Source of the DNA: Alloacidobacterium sp963823845
GTDB lineage: Bacteria; Acidobacteriota; Terriglobia; Terriglobales; Acidobacteriaceae
Direction of reading: 5' to 3'
Assembly (NCBI GenBank): GCA_963823845.1
Contig: CAWGND010000016.1
Span: forward strand, 62,001 to 126,000
Length of the DNA: 64,000 bases
Below the pieces are notes generated by a model. It was given only the letters and a program-made list of their open reading frames with translations. It was not told the DNA's origin and ran no database searches. The translations under genes and the position numbers were made by a program. Numbering within the stretch: position 1 is the stretch's first letter; the number at the start of each line of letters is the position of its first letter. Below are positions 1-6,674 of the stretch, piece by piece.

Positions 1-2
1 TT

Positions 3-521
3 TACTTTTTGCTGTCGGTTGGGTTCTACAGTCTGAGCCTCTGGATGCCGGTGGTGCTGAAGCAAATTTCGCAGGCTTCGGCGTCGCGTGTGATTCTGCT
101 GACGGCGGTTCCGTGGCTGGTGGCGACGCTGGTGATGCTGACGATTGCGCATTTCTCGGACAAGAGCCAGGAGAGACGGCGCTATCTGGTGGGGAGCAGC
201 CTTGGCGGCATGTTGGGCTTTGGGTTGAGCGCATGGCTCGGAAATCCGTGGCTTGCAATTGCTGCGCTCTCGATGGCGGCGGCGGGGGCGTGGGGATGTC
301 TGGGACCGTTCTGGGCGCTGCCCACGACGATGCTGCGCGGGACGGCGGCCGCGGGCGGGATTGCGATTATTAATTCCGCTGGGGCGCTGGGCGCGTTTTG
401 CGGGCCGATTCTGATGGGTATGGTGAGCGATGCGACGCATAGCTTTCATGCGGCGCTGGGGACGGTCGCGGTGTTACTGCTGTTGGCGGCTGGGTTGTCG
501 TGGCGCTTGCGGGTCGCGTGA
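3..521 (+). CDS. MFS transporter, C-terminal half (5' end outside window)
   Basis: The reading frame is open from the first complete codon in the window, so the gene starts upstream and only about 172 C-terminal residues are visible. The product is almost entirely hydrophobic, with about five membrane helices separated by short charged loops (for example SDKSQERRR). The stretch GPFWALPTTML followed by GTAAAGGIAIINS resembles the second half of MFS carriers of the anion:cation symporter (ACS) type, which import organic anions. This is family knowledge; the substrate cannot be read from this half. The gene ends 29 bp from the convergent hypothetical gene at 551-1378. Confidence 0.8.
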   Translation, partial: YFLLSVGFYSLSLWMPVVLKQISQASASRVILLTAVPWLVATLVMLTIAHFSDKSQERRRYLVGSSLGGMLGFGLSAWLGNPWLAIAALSMAAAGAWGCLGPFWALPTTMLRGTAAAGGIAIINSAGALGAFCGPILMGMVSDATHSFHAALGTVAVLLLLAAGLSWRLRVA

Positions 522-550
522 TCCCCTCCCTGGGGTATAAGGTAAAGCCC

Positions 551-1378
551 TTACAGCAATCCTTTGTCGTTGAAGCTGAACATGATGTCTTTAACAATTC
601 TGTGCATGTTGTTCAGAGTGGAGAGAATCTCTTTCCCGCGAATCCCCGTTGGCTCTCCGAAGGCTATTTGAAATCTAAACTTCATGTTATCGTCTACCTC
701 CGAGATAGGCAGGGTACACAATTTGCTGCTGTCTTCGAGAGGCCCGCTAACAGCACCTGGCAACGCAACCATCACATCCGCGTTCTCGCTACCAAAAGCA
801 GACTTCAGTACTTGAGCGACTTCAGTTCGCCTGGTTTTTGTAATACTGTGGGCCGGAACAGCAGCCCAAGCGGGAATAAAGAGTCGGTGCTTATCCTCGA
901 TTTTGATCATGCTGAGCCAATACAAAGCAGAGTTTCCGATCCCGATAGTATCCACTCGATAGTACGGCTTGATAGCGTCGATGGCATCTATTGCAGCTTG
1001 CGTCATTCCCTCTATCTTTCGCATCTTTCCCTTCCTGTATTCGCTGGCCGTCTCGAAAATTGGAAAGTAGATGTTCCTGTCTTCGGCTTTCGGAAAAACG
1101 GGGCTAGTTTTTACCAAGTGCCAAGCCAAATGATCGAGAGCACTCCGCAAATTCTGGGCGACATCGCCAATCAGCGCAGAGAACTCAGGCGGCATTTCCT
1201 TATGTACCCGCAAGTAGTAAGTTCTCTCTCCCTTATCCGTATCGTCCTCGGGGACGATTTCGTGGGGGTAGGGTGCGCGAAAGAATCGATTAACTTCGAG
1301 CTGAAGATCGATGAGGTGCTTGTAGGCCCTATCTACTTTAACCATTAAATCGAGAATCTTTACGCGCGGCGAAGGCAT
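551..1378 (-). CDS. Conserved hypothetical protein (275 aa)
   Basis: A soluble-looking 275-residue protein with no signal peptide or membrane segment. The N-terminal third is helical and contains the stretch AQNLRSALDHLAWHLV (about residues 95-110), a pattern I associate with conserved hypothetical proteins of soil bacteria that look HEPN-like or four-helical. The C-terminal half is mixed alpha/beta. A long frame also exists on the opposite strand, but the minus-strand product has normal composition and the recognisable motif. It is convergent with the MFS gene and appears monocistronic. Function unknown. Confidence 0.7.
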   Translation of the reverse strand: MPSPRVKILDLMVKVDRAYKHLIDLQLEVNRFFRAPYPHEIVPEDDTDKGERTYYLRVHKEMPPEFSALIGDVAQNLRSALDHLAWHLVKTSPVFPKAEDRNIYFPIFETASEYRKGKMRKIEGMTQAAIDAIDAIKPYYRVDTIGIGNSALYWLSMIKIEDKHRLFIPAWAAVPAHSITKTRRTEVAQVLKSAFGSENADVMVALPGAVSGPLEDSSKLCTLPISEVDDNMKFRFQIAFGEPTGIRGKEILSTLNNMHRIVKDIMFSFNDKGLL

Positions 1379-1431
1379 GCGCGAATCATAGCGGCTTGAT
1401 GGACATTTGAGCGCGTATAATTCCGGCCACT

Positions 1432-1587
1432 ATGAGCGAACCTAGCTTTCCTTCCCTTAAGGAGCAAGAAGGGGACACAATTACGCTTGTCAGCCCTGTT
1501 TTCGATCCCATCAAGATGCAGAAAGTCCAGAGACTGTTATGCCTATATCCATCCTTCATGTCGGATTGCCCTTGGATCATCCGTTGA
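1432..1587 (+). CDS. Possible small ORF (51 aa), doubtful
   Basis: ATG at 1432 opens a 51-codon frame (MSEPSFPSLKEQEGDTITLV...). There is no convincing Shine-Dalgarno sequence, and its end overlaps the start of the interrupted gene at 1539. It may be a remnant of an upstream gene or chance. No family recognised. Confidence 0.2.
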   Translation: MSEPSFPSLKEQEGDTITLVSPVFDPIKMQKVQRLLCLYPSFMSDCPWIIR

Positions 1588-2076
1588 TCCCGTCACAGGA
1601 GCGTCCGAAGATCACGAAAAGGTTAGCTGACCTGCAGCAGAGGATGAGAGGAGCCGGTTACAACTACGACATCGCCTATGCGTCTCCTAAGAACTTGTTG
1701 AAAAACGATTCCGGCTATCCAATGCAGCCAGCCAGGACAAATCAGCGTCGCGCAAAAATGGCCTGCAACGCGCCGATCCGCCCTCTGTATACATTTCTGG
1801 TCACTTTTTCGGAGTCTAAAGTAAGTGCCTAAATGAGTTTTTCAACAAGTTCCTAAGAGCGGCCTCGAAGATTTCAAAAATCAGTTGAGGACGCAACCCT
1901 GCGATGGCGTACTGATTGGAGGAGGCATTGCCAGCGATCCTGCGATGACATACTTCATGGAGCAGATCGTGGACGCAGCCCATGAAGTGGTGCCAAAAGC
2001 CAAGATTATGTTTTTCAACCACTCCGTCGATGTACGCGAAACGGTTGAGCGCTGGTTTCCATCTCCGTCAAACTGA
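1539..2076 (+). pseudogene. Small conserved gene interrupted by a MITE-like insertion
   Basis: Two pieces of one gene can be seen. The 5' piece (1539 to about 1692) encodes MPISILHVGLPLDHPLIPSQ and on to DIAYASPK. The 3' piece (from about 1859) encodes GLEDFKNQLRTQPCDGVLIG and runs to RETVERWFPSPSN. They lie in different frames and are separated by a 158-bp element flanked by an 8-bp duplication. Removing the element plus one duplication copy (166 bp) restores a continuous frame of about 123 residues through PKSGLEDF. The product would be a small alpha/beta protein with a glycine-rich turn (LIGGGIASDP), reminiscent of a receiver-like or flavodoxin-like fold. Function unknown. As it stands, translation runs into the element and stops at 1832. 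Confidence 0.65.
1693..1850. mobile_element. MITE-like insertion, 158 bp, with 14-bp perfect TIRs and 8-bp TSD
   Basis: The element begins ACTTGTTGAAAAAC (1693-1706) and ends with the exact reverse complement GTTTTTCAACAAGT (1837-1850). Both sides carry the duplication TCCTAAGA (1685-1692 and 1851-1858). It encodes no transposase, so it is a non-autonomous element moved in trans. Transposase families that make 8-bp duplications (for example IS66, ISL3, IS1595, some IS256 and IS6) are candidates; the family is not assigned here. It disrupts the small gene at 1539-2076. Confidence 0.8.
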
Positions 2077-2128
2077 GGCTTCGGGTCTTCTAATACAAAT
2101 AGTTGCTTTGCGTTGTAGTTCGGAACTA

Positions 2129-2165
2129 CCCACTCAAGCCAAAAGAAGGCTTGAATGGGGCACCC
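2129..2165. repeat. Intergenic hairpin repeat ending GGGGCACCC
   Basis: The sequence CCCACTCAAGCC, a short A-rich loop and GGCTTGAATGGGG form a near-perfect stem-loop, followed by CACCC. A second hairpin of the same architecture, also opening with CCCAC and ending GGATGGGGCACC, lies at 15675-15713. A partial copy (TGTGGGGCACCC) is near 6415. This looks like a dispersed intergenic repeat family (REP-like). The gap 2077-2256 holds nothing else I can identify. Confidence 0.5.
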
Positions 2166-2256
2166 GGCACCCAAAATCACATTTTCCGTACCGTCGTCTG
2201 TACCGTGAGAAATCGGTTAAAAATCGCTGTCTGACCTTTGCCGCGCACGGGCAAAT

Positions 2257-3507
2257 TTACGGCAGAGGCCGCCTCAGTTCTTTGGCCTTGGCTTCAGCAG
2301 GAGATATCACACCATCATCCAAATGTTCCATCAGCATTTGCTGCGACTGGTACCGGTACGGTTCAAGTACCCAGTGATACCTGTGCTTCAAATCGACGAA
2401 CATTGCATATTCTCGCTGCCCGTCCAAGAGGATTGTCTGAACTGGAACGACTGTGCCCGGAGCAATCGTAGCTAGTTCGTGCGGCACACTGCTGGGATCG
2501 GTCAGGTCAGCAATAACGAATCGCGCCATGTTCGCAAGCGTCGTCACCGTACCGGTCAAATCCTTGCTGTCTGGTTTCTCAAAGTCAAACAGGATTGGCA
2601 GATAGTCGTGCGTTCGAAGCTCGTCACGAATAGCGTCTAAGACCGCCTTCCGCTCAGGCGTAAACCGACCGAGGATAAGAACTACTTTGGAGGTGATCGT
2701 GTCGATCACATTTCGGATTCGCTCGTTGTTCAGCAGCAGGTAAACGAACTGAGCGACTTCAAGATTATCCATCTGTATGGCTGATTGATCTTCAGGAGTA
2801 ATGACCAAGTTTGACTGGATTGCTCCGGCCAGCCGGATGTCCCACACGGACACACCATATACGTTGCAGCCCGTTAGATTTGCTTCTTCAAGGATAGTCC
2901 CAATTAAGACCGCTCCGTCGAGGTAACCCTCTGTGAGGTTCACCCCTGTGAGGTCCACACTTCTGAGGTAGGCGTCACTGAGTTCGGCCTTCCTGAGGTC
3001 CGCCCGAATGAGCCTTGCCTCACTAAGGTCCGCCCGTATGAGTTTCGCCTCCCTAAGATCCGCGCTATTAAGGTCCGCCCGCGTCAGGTAGGCCCTACTA
3101 AGGTCCGCCCCCCTGAGATTCGCCCGAATGATATGCGCCTTACTAAGGTCCGCCCAAATGAGGCTCGCCCAACTGAGATCCGCGTCACTGAGATCCGCGC
3201 TGTGGAGGTCCGCTCGGACAAGGTTCGCTCTGCTGAGGTTCGCTCTACTGAGGTCCGCCTCATCGAGGCGCGCTCTATAGACGATCGCCTCCGTGAGGTC
3301 AGCCTGAATAAGTTTTGCAGCACTGAGTTTCGCTCTACTGAGATCCGCCCCCTTGAGGTCCGCACCACTGAGGTTCGCCTCCCTCAGGTCCGCCTCCTTG
3401 AGGTACATGTTCCTGAGGTCCACCCTGATCGCAGGATTCTCTTTCCGCCACTGATTCCAAGCGTCGACCCCCTCCTTGAGCTTCGCCAGATGTTCAGGAT
3501 TACCCAT
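2257..3507 (-). CDS. Pentapeptide-repeat protein with C-terminal TIR-like domain
   Basis: 416 residues. Residues 1-30 form a short helix (HLAKLKEGVDAWNQW). About residues 30-230 are uninterrupted A(D/N)LxX pentapeptide repeats (ADLREANLSGADLKGADLS and so on), which fold as a right-handed quadrilateral beta-helix. The C-terminal ~150 residues form a separate alpha/beta module that opens with KVVLILGRFTPERKAVLDAI and contains ARFVIADLTDPSSVPHEL. This resembles TIR-like or nucleotide-binding Rossmannoid modules by pattern recognition only. A catalytic TIR glutamate cannot be assigned with confidence. The gene stands alone, divergent from the BlaI/BlaR1-like pair with about 150 bp between starts. 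No signal peptide, so probably cytosolic. Confidence 0.8.
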   Translation of the reverse strand: MGNPEHLAKLKEGVDAWNQWRKENPAIRVDLRNMYLKEADLREANLSGADLKGADLSRAKLSAAKLIQADLTEAIVYRARLDEADLSRANLSRANLVRADLHSADLSDADLSWASLIWADLSKAHIIRANLRGADLSRAYLTRADLNSADLREAKLIRADLSEARLIRADLRKAELSDAYLRSVDLTGVNLTEGYLDGAVLIGTILEEANLTGCNVYGVSVWDIRLAGAIQSNLVITPEDQSAIQMDNLEVAQFVYLLLNNERIRNVIDTITSKVVLILGRFTPERKAVLDAIRDELRTHDYLPILFDFEKPDSKDLTGTVTTLANMARFVIADLTDPSSVPHELATIAPGTVVPVQTILLDGQREYAMFVDLKHRYHWVLEPYRYQSQQMLMEHLDDGVISPAEAKAKELRRPLP

Positions 3508-3575
3508 TAGTTCGCGCTCAATTTGCGGAATCCATCATACAGAAATCCAGCGTAGTGCGACCCTGAGGCTTCGAC

Positions 3576-3637
3576 GCATCTCCTATGATTATAGTTGACA
3601 AATGCGCTTATCTCCTATATATATAGGAGATAAGCGC
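3576..3637 (+). promoter_or_regulatory. Promoter and 34-bp palindromic operator of the BlaI/BlaR1-like operon
   Basis: TTGACA at 3595-3600 and TATATA at 3618-3623 with a 17-bp spacer make a textbook sigma70-type promoter. The -10 box sits on the dyad axis of a perfect 34-bp palindrome at 3604-3637 (left arm GCGCTTATCTCCTATAT, right arm its exact reverse complement). A diverged half copy (ATCTCCTATGATTATAG, 3578-3594) lies just upstream and abuts the -35 box. BlaI/MecI-family dimers bind palindromes overlapping their own promoters, so autorepression is the natural inference. A ribosome-binding site (GGGAGGCGG) follows at about 3638, and the start codon is at 3656. Confidence 0.75.
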
Positions 3638-3655
3638 GGGAGGCGGATTGAATCG

Positions 3656-4051
3656 ATGCCGAAGAAAGCCAGAGTCCTGACCCCTTTAGAACGACGGATT
3701 ATGCGCGTGCTCTGGGAGGGTGGCGCAGGAAATGTCCAGAAGGTCTTGCAGGGGCTGACGGGTGAGCCTCAGCTTGCCTATACCACCGTGCAGACCACGT
3801 TGAATGTCCTGCAGCGCAAAGGGAAAGTGAAGAGAAAGCTCGACGGACGTGCATACGAGTACAGCGCCATCGTTTCTCAAGAGGCAGCCGACTCACATGC
3901 TATCAAGGACGTCTTGCAGAAGGTCTTTCGAGGGTCAGTGGACGACCTTCTCCTGTCTTTGGTTCGGAGCAAGCAGCTCGACGCGCAAAAACTTGCGGAA
4001 TTACAGGCGAAGTTACAAGCCAGTGAGAGCGCAGAGGAGGAGCCGGAATGA
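3656..4051 (+). CDS. BlaI/MecI/CopY-family transcriptional repressor
   Basis: 131 residues from ATG 3656, preceded by a good ribosome-binding site. The in-frame ATG at 3602 falls inside the operator and is not the start. The N-terminal winged helix-turn-helix reads LTPLERRIMRVLWE ... VQKVLQGL ... LAYTTVQTTLNVLQRKGKVKRK, typical of the BlaI/MecI family. The C-terminal third is the dimerisation helix region (FRGSVDDLLLSLVRSKQLD). In this family, a partner membrane metalloprotease relieves repression, and such a gene follows with a 4-bp ATGA overlap. It probably represses its own operon through the palindrome at 3604-3637. Confidence 0.9.
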   Translation: MPKKARVLTPLERRIMRVLWEGGAGNVQKVLQGLTGEPQLAYTTVQTTLNVLQRKGKVKRKLDGRAYEYSAIVSQEAADSHAIKDVLQKVFRGSVDDLLLSLVRSKQLDAQKLAELQAKLQASESAEEEPE

Positions 4052-5406
4052 GCCCAATTCAAGAGATCTTATTCGATCTGCTGCTCAATGCACTTCTACA
4101 AATCGGTTTCTTTGCCATCGTGGTGGCGGTCTTCTCGCGTCTCCTCGCGAAAGCGAGAGCAAAGCATCAATATTTCTTCTATCTCACAGTGCTCCTCTTC
4201 TGTCTGGCGGCTCCGGTTATCAACACCCTTCGGCAATCGCCCTCAACCGTAGCCGCAGAGAAGTCTCAGCAGCGGGTTCCCTCGGCGACTGGAGGGGCGA
4301 ATGACCATTTTTGGAATTGGCAGGGTCATTCCAAGCAGCATAAGCAGTTCACAATCGCGCCTGGGGTCCAAAGTTGGGTCGTCGGCATTTGGGGGGTGCT
4401 TGTTCTGCTTCAGCTGTCCCGCTTCAGTCGAGCTGTTCATCGAATTCATCGGCTGCGGAGAGACGCATCCGTACTTTCTCCTGCCCAATTCAGGATGGCC
4501 AGCCAGATCATCGACGCTAAGCACCGGGTCGCTCTCCTTGAATCTACAGCCATTGACGATCCCGTAACTGTCGGGGTGTTTCATCCCGTCATCTTGCTGC
4601 CCAGCAAAGTGTTGCCAGACCTTGGCGAACAAGAGCTCTCGGCAGTTATTGCGCACGAATATGGCCACATCCGTCGCAGGGACTTTCCCGTCCACATCCT
4701 ATGTGAATTGATCTCGCTGCCTGTGGCCTGGCATCCCGGCATTCGCTATCTGATGTCGAAGATTTCGCAGACGCGCGAACTTGCCTGCGATGACTATGCA
4801 GCTGCCCGTCTTGGGAAGCGCCGTTCGTATGCCAACTCACTCTTACACCTGGCGTCACTATGCTTGCACACTCCTCGTGGCAATGCAGCGGGGCTGGGTA
4901 TTTTCGATGGTGACAACCTGGAGACTCGAATCATGATGCTGACTGAGAAAAGGCTTTCGCTGTCACGCGCCGGTGTCATTGGGCTGGCCCTGGCAACGAG
5001 CATTACGTTTGGCGCGGGCGCAGTGCTCGTGCGTGCGATGAGCCTGCAAGCAGGCTCTCTATCCTCTAACACCGCGGAAAAGTTCGCCGGAACCTGGCAC
5101 TGGATGTTTAATGAAAAGAGTTTCGCCACGATGACTCTGGTTCGGAGCGGATCTGGCTTTACGGGATCCGTTACCGGATCTCGAATCGCACTGAACGATG
5201 ATGGAGGATTACTTCGCGCTGATCCGTCCGAAGACAGCACGCCAAAGTCGATCACCAAGGCAACGCTGGAAGGTTCTGCACTGCACATCACAGTCATGGA
5301 CGGCTTCGAATTTACCGTGACCCTGAAGGACGAGACACATGCCGAAATACATCCGGCAGGAGTCCCGCCAAACATGAAGCCGATACCGGCTGAGAAAGTT
5401 CACTAA
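4048..5406 (+). CDS. M56-family BlaR1-like membrane metallopeptidase / sensor
   Basis: 452 residues. The N-terminal part has several membrane helices (about residues 12-35, 37-58, 105-125). The zinc-peptidase motif HEYGHIRRRD lies at about residues 203-212, preceded by the M56 signature PVTVGVFHPVILLP and followed by SQTRELACDDYAA. A further helix (about residues 310-330) leads to a ~110-residue exported domain, EKFAGTWHWMFNEKSFATMT..., that looks lipocalin-like or beta-barrel-like. It lacks the SxxK motif of the penicillin-binding sensor domain in classical BlaR1, so the inducer is probably not a beta-lactam. It is cotranscribed with the BlaI-like repressor (overlapping ATGA), and the expected role is ligand-triggered inactivation of that repressor. 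Confidence 0.88.
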   Translation: MSPIQEILFDLLLNALLQIGFFAIVVAVFSRLLAKARAKHQYFFYLTVLLFCLAAPVINTLRQSPSTVAAEKSQQRVPSATGGANDHFWNWQGHSKQHKQFTIAPGVQSWVVGIWGVLVLLQLSRFSRAVHRIHRLRRDASVLSPAQFRMASQIIDAKHRVALLESTAIDDPVTVGVFHPVILLPSKVLPDLGEQELSAVIAHEYGHIRRRDFPVHILCELISLPVAWHPGIRYLMSKISQTRELACDDYAAARLGKRRSYANSLLHLASLCLHTPRGNAAGLGIFDGDNLETRIMMLTEKRLSLSRAGVIGLALATSITFGAGAVLVRAMSLQAGSLSSNTAEKFAGTWHWMFNEKSFATMTLVRSGSGFTGSVTGSRIALNDDGGLLRADPSEDSTPKSITKATLEGSALHITVMDGFEFTVTLKDETHAEIHPAGVPPNMKPIPAEKVH

Positions 5407-5438
5407 TAGTTATCCGCGTTGCCGTGTAGTGGTCTCAG

Positions 5439-6191
5439 TTAGTTCATTTTCATTCCCGGCATGGCGGAGTGGTCCATGTTGTCGTGGCCCCGGTCGTCAT
5501 CGTCGGTTGACCAGATTTTCCCAGGGTCGGTTTCGTAGGGGTAGACGTGGACCATCCAGCCAAAGATGTGGGGATGGAATTCGCCGCCTGCGGCCTCGCA
5601 GGCTTCCTTCGTGGTGATGGATCCGAGCAGGCCGAATTTTGCATCGGGGCCGAAGTAGGCGGCTTTCTGTCCTTCGGGGGCTTTGCAGAAGTTGATGTGC
5701 TGGTGCCATTGCGCGATGCTGAGCGGGATGCGGTCGTTGAGCTCGTCTTCTGAGGCGTCGACGCGGTCGGTGTACATGGCTCCGACGAGCTTGTATCCGC
5801 CATCTGGAGTCTTCGTGTAGAGGAGCGAGGTTGGCTTCAGGGGATCGAAGTGCGACCGTGCTTCAAGCCCATACTCGGCCTTCGTGAAGTGGTATTGGTG
5901 CTGCGGAACGTTGGGAAGAAAGATGACGTAGCCGTCGGCGAGAGCTTTGCGGTAGTCCTGATAGGGAGCCATGGCTTGTTTGGCTGCGACTGCGATGGCG
6001 TCGGCTTTCTGCTGGTCGCCTGGTTTCGGGGGACGCAGGGAGGTCATGAACATGTGTCCTGACATGTGAGCCATGCTGGTGGTGGGCTGGGTGGCTTGCG
6101 GCGAGTGTGCCAAGGCGAGAGAAGCGGCAGTCAGGCAGAGGAGCGCGACCGACCATTTTATCGAGCGAAGGTGCGTTATGAATTGGGGCAT
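5439..6191 (-). CDS. Secreted conserved hypothetical protein with His/Met/Asp-rich tail
   Basis: 250 residues, with GGGAGGCCC a few bases before ATG 6191. The N-terminus is a classical signal peptide (WSVALLCLTAASLALAHS). Then comes a short Met/His-rich stretch (MAHMSGHMFMTS) and a conserved-looking globular domain with many His and aromatic residues (QHQYHFTKAEYGLE, IAQWHQHINFCKAPEG, FHPHIFGWMVHVYPYE). The last 25 residues are DDDDRGHDNMDHSAMPGMKM-like, which suggests binding of copper or another soft metal. That is inference; no characterised family is recognised. It is convergent with the BlaR1-like gene (32-bp gap) and monocistronic. Location is probably periplasmic. Confidence 0.75.
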   Translation of the reverse strand: MPQFITHLRSIKWSVALLCLTAASLALAHSPQATQPTTSMAHMSGHMFMTSLRPPKPGDQQKADAIAVAAKQAMAPYQDYRKALADGYVIFLPNVPQHQYHFTKAEYGLEARSHFDPLKPTSLLYTKTPDGGYKLVGAMYTDRVDASEDELNDRIPLSIAQWHQHINFCKAPEGQKAAYFGPDAKFGLLGSITTKEACEAAGGEFHPHIFGWMVHVYPYETDPGKIWSTDDDDRGHDNMDHSAMPGMKMN

Positions 6192-6660
6192 AGTATGGGC
6201 CTCCCGCTTCTTGATTTTAGAGATACTTTCTATGCGATTGAAAGCTGTTCACGATTGCGGATCGTCGCCAGAAGCTTGACGCTGTATTCTGCTGCGCTCA
6301 TTCTCTGGATTCTTCGTATCCTCGTTCCACTCAGGGTTCCTCAGAATGACGGCTGATGTGGATTCTTGCTTTCCCGCATCTATGCGAGGCCCTTGGACAG
6401 GCTCGGGACAGGTTGTGGGGCACCCGATTTCGTGCATGTTTTTCGGGTCTCGGTACAAAGTTGGAACACGATTTCTTATTGTTACGTGGGCCCTTCGACG
6501 CGTTTCTTATGAAACCAGTAAAATAAGAAGTGACGATGAAACGTCAAGGCCATCTCCCGGGCACGATTTCCACGACAACGAGTGCAGACGAGCAGCCTAT
6601 TGGGGCGAGCTGGTGCTGTGGTGTGTGGATACGCGGATTTGGCAGGCGATTGCCAGGGGA
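6192..6660. other. Intergenic region with degenerate dispersed repeats
   Basis: About 470 bp between the divergent hypothetical gene and sucA with no convincing gene. It contains CCTCAGAATGACGG (about 6339), which recurs in variant form as CCTCAGAATGATGG (about 9331) and CTCAGGATGACGAGG (about 15809), and TTGTGGGGCACCC (about 6413), matching the end of the hairpin repeats at 2129 and 15675. The sucA promoter should lie in the last 200 bp but no strong consensus stands out. Confidence 0.4.
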
Positions 6661-6674
6661 AATAATTGATTTTT

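Noticed and set aside
500..1348. + strand frame of 282 codons opposite the hypothetical gene at 551-1378
   Set aside because: Starts inside the MFS gene and has no family pattern; the minus-strand protein is more convincing.
3133..3510. + strand frame of 125 codons over the pentapeptide gene
   Set aside because: A periodic antisense shadow of the pentapeptide repeats; the minus-strand product has a proper family signature.
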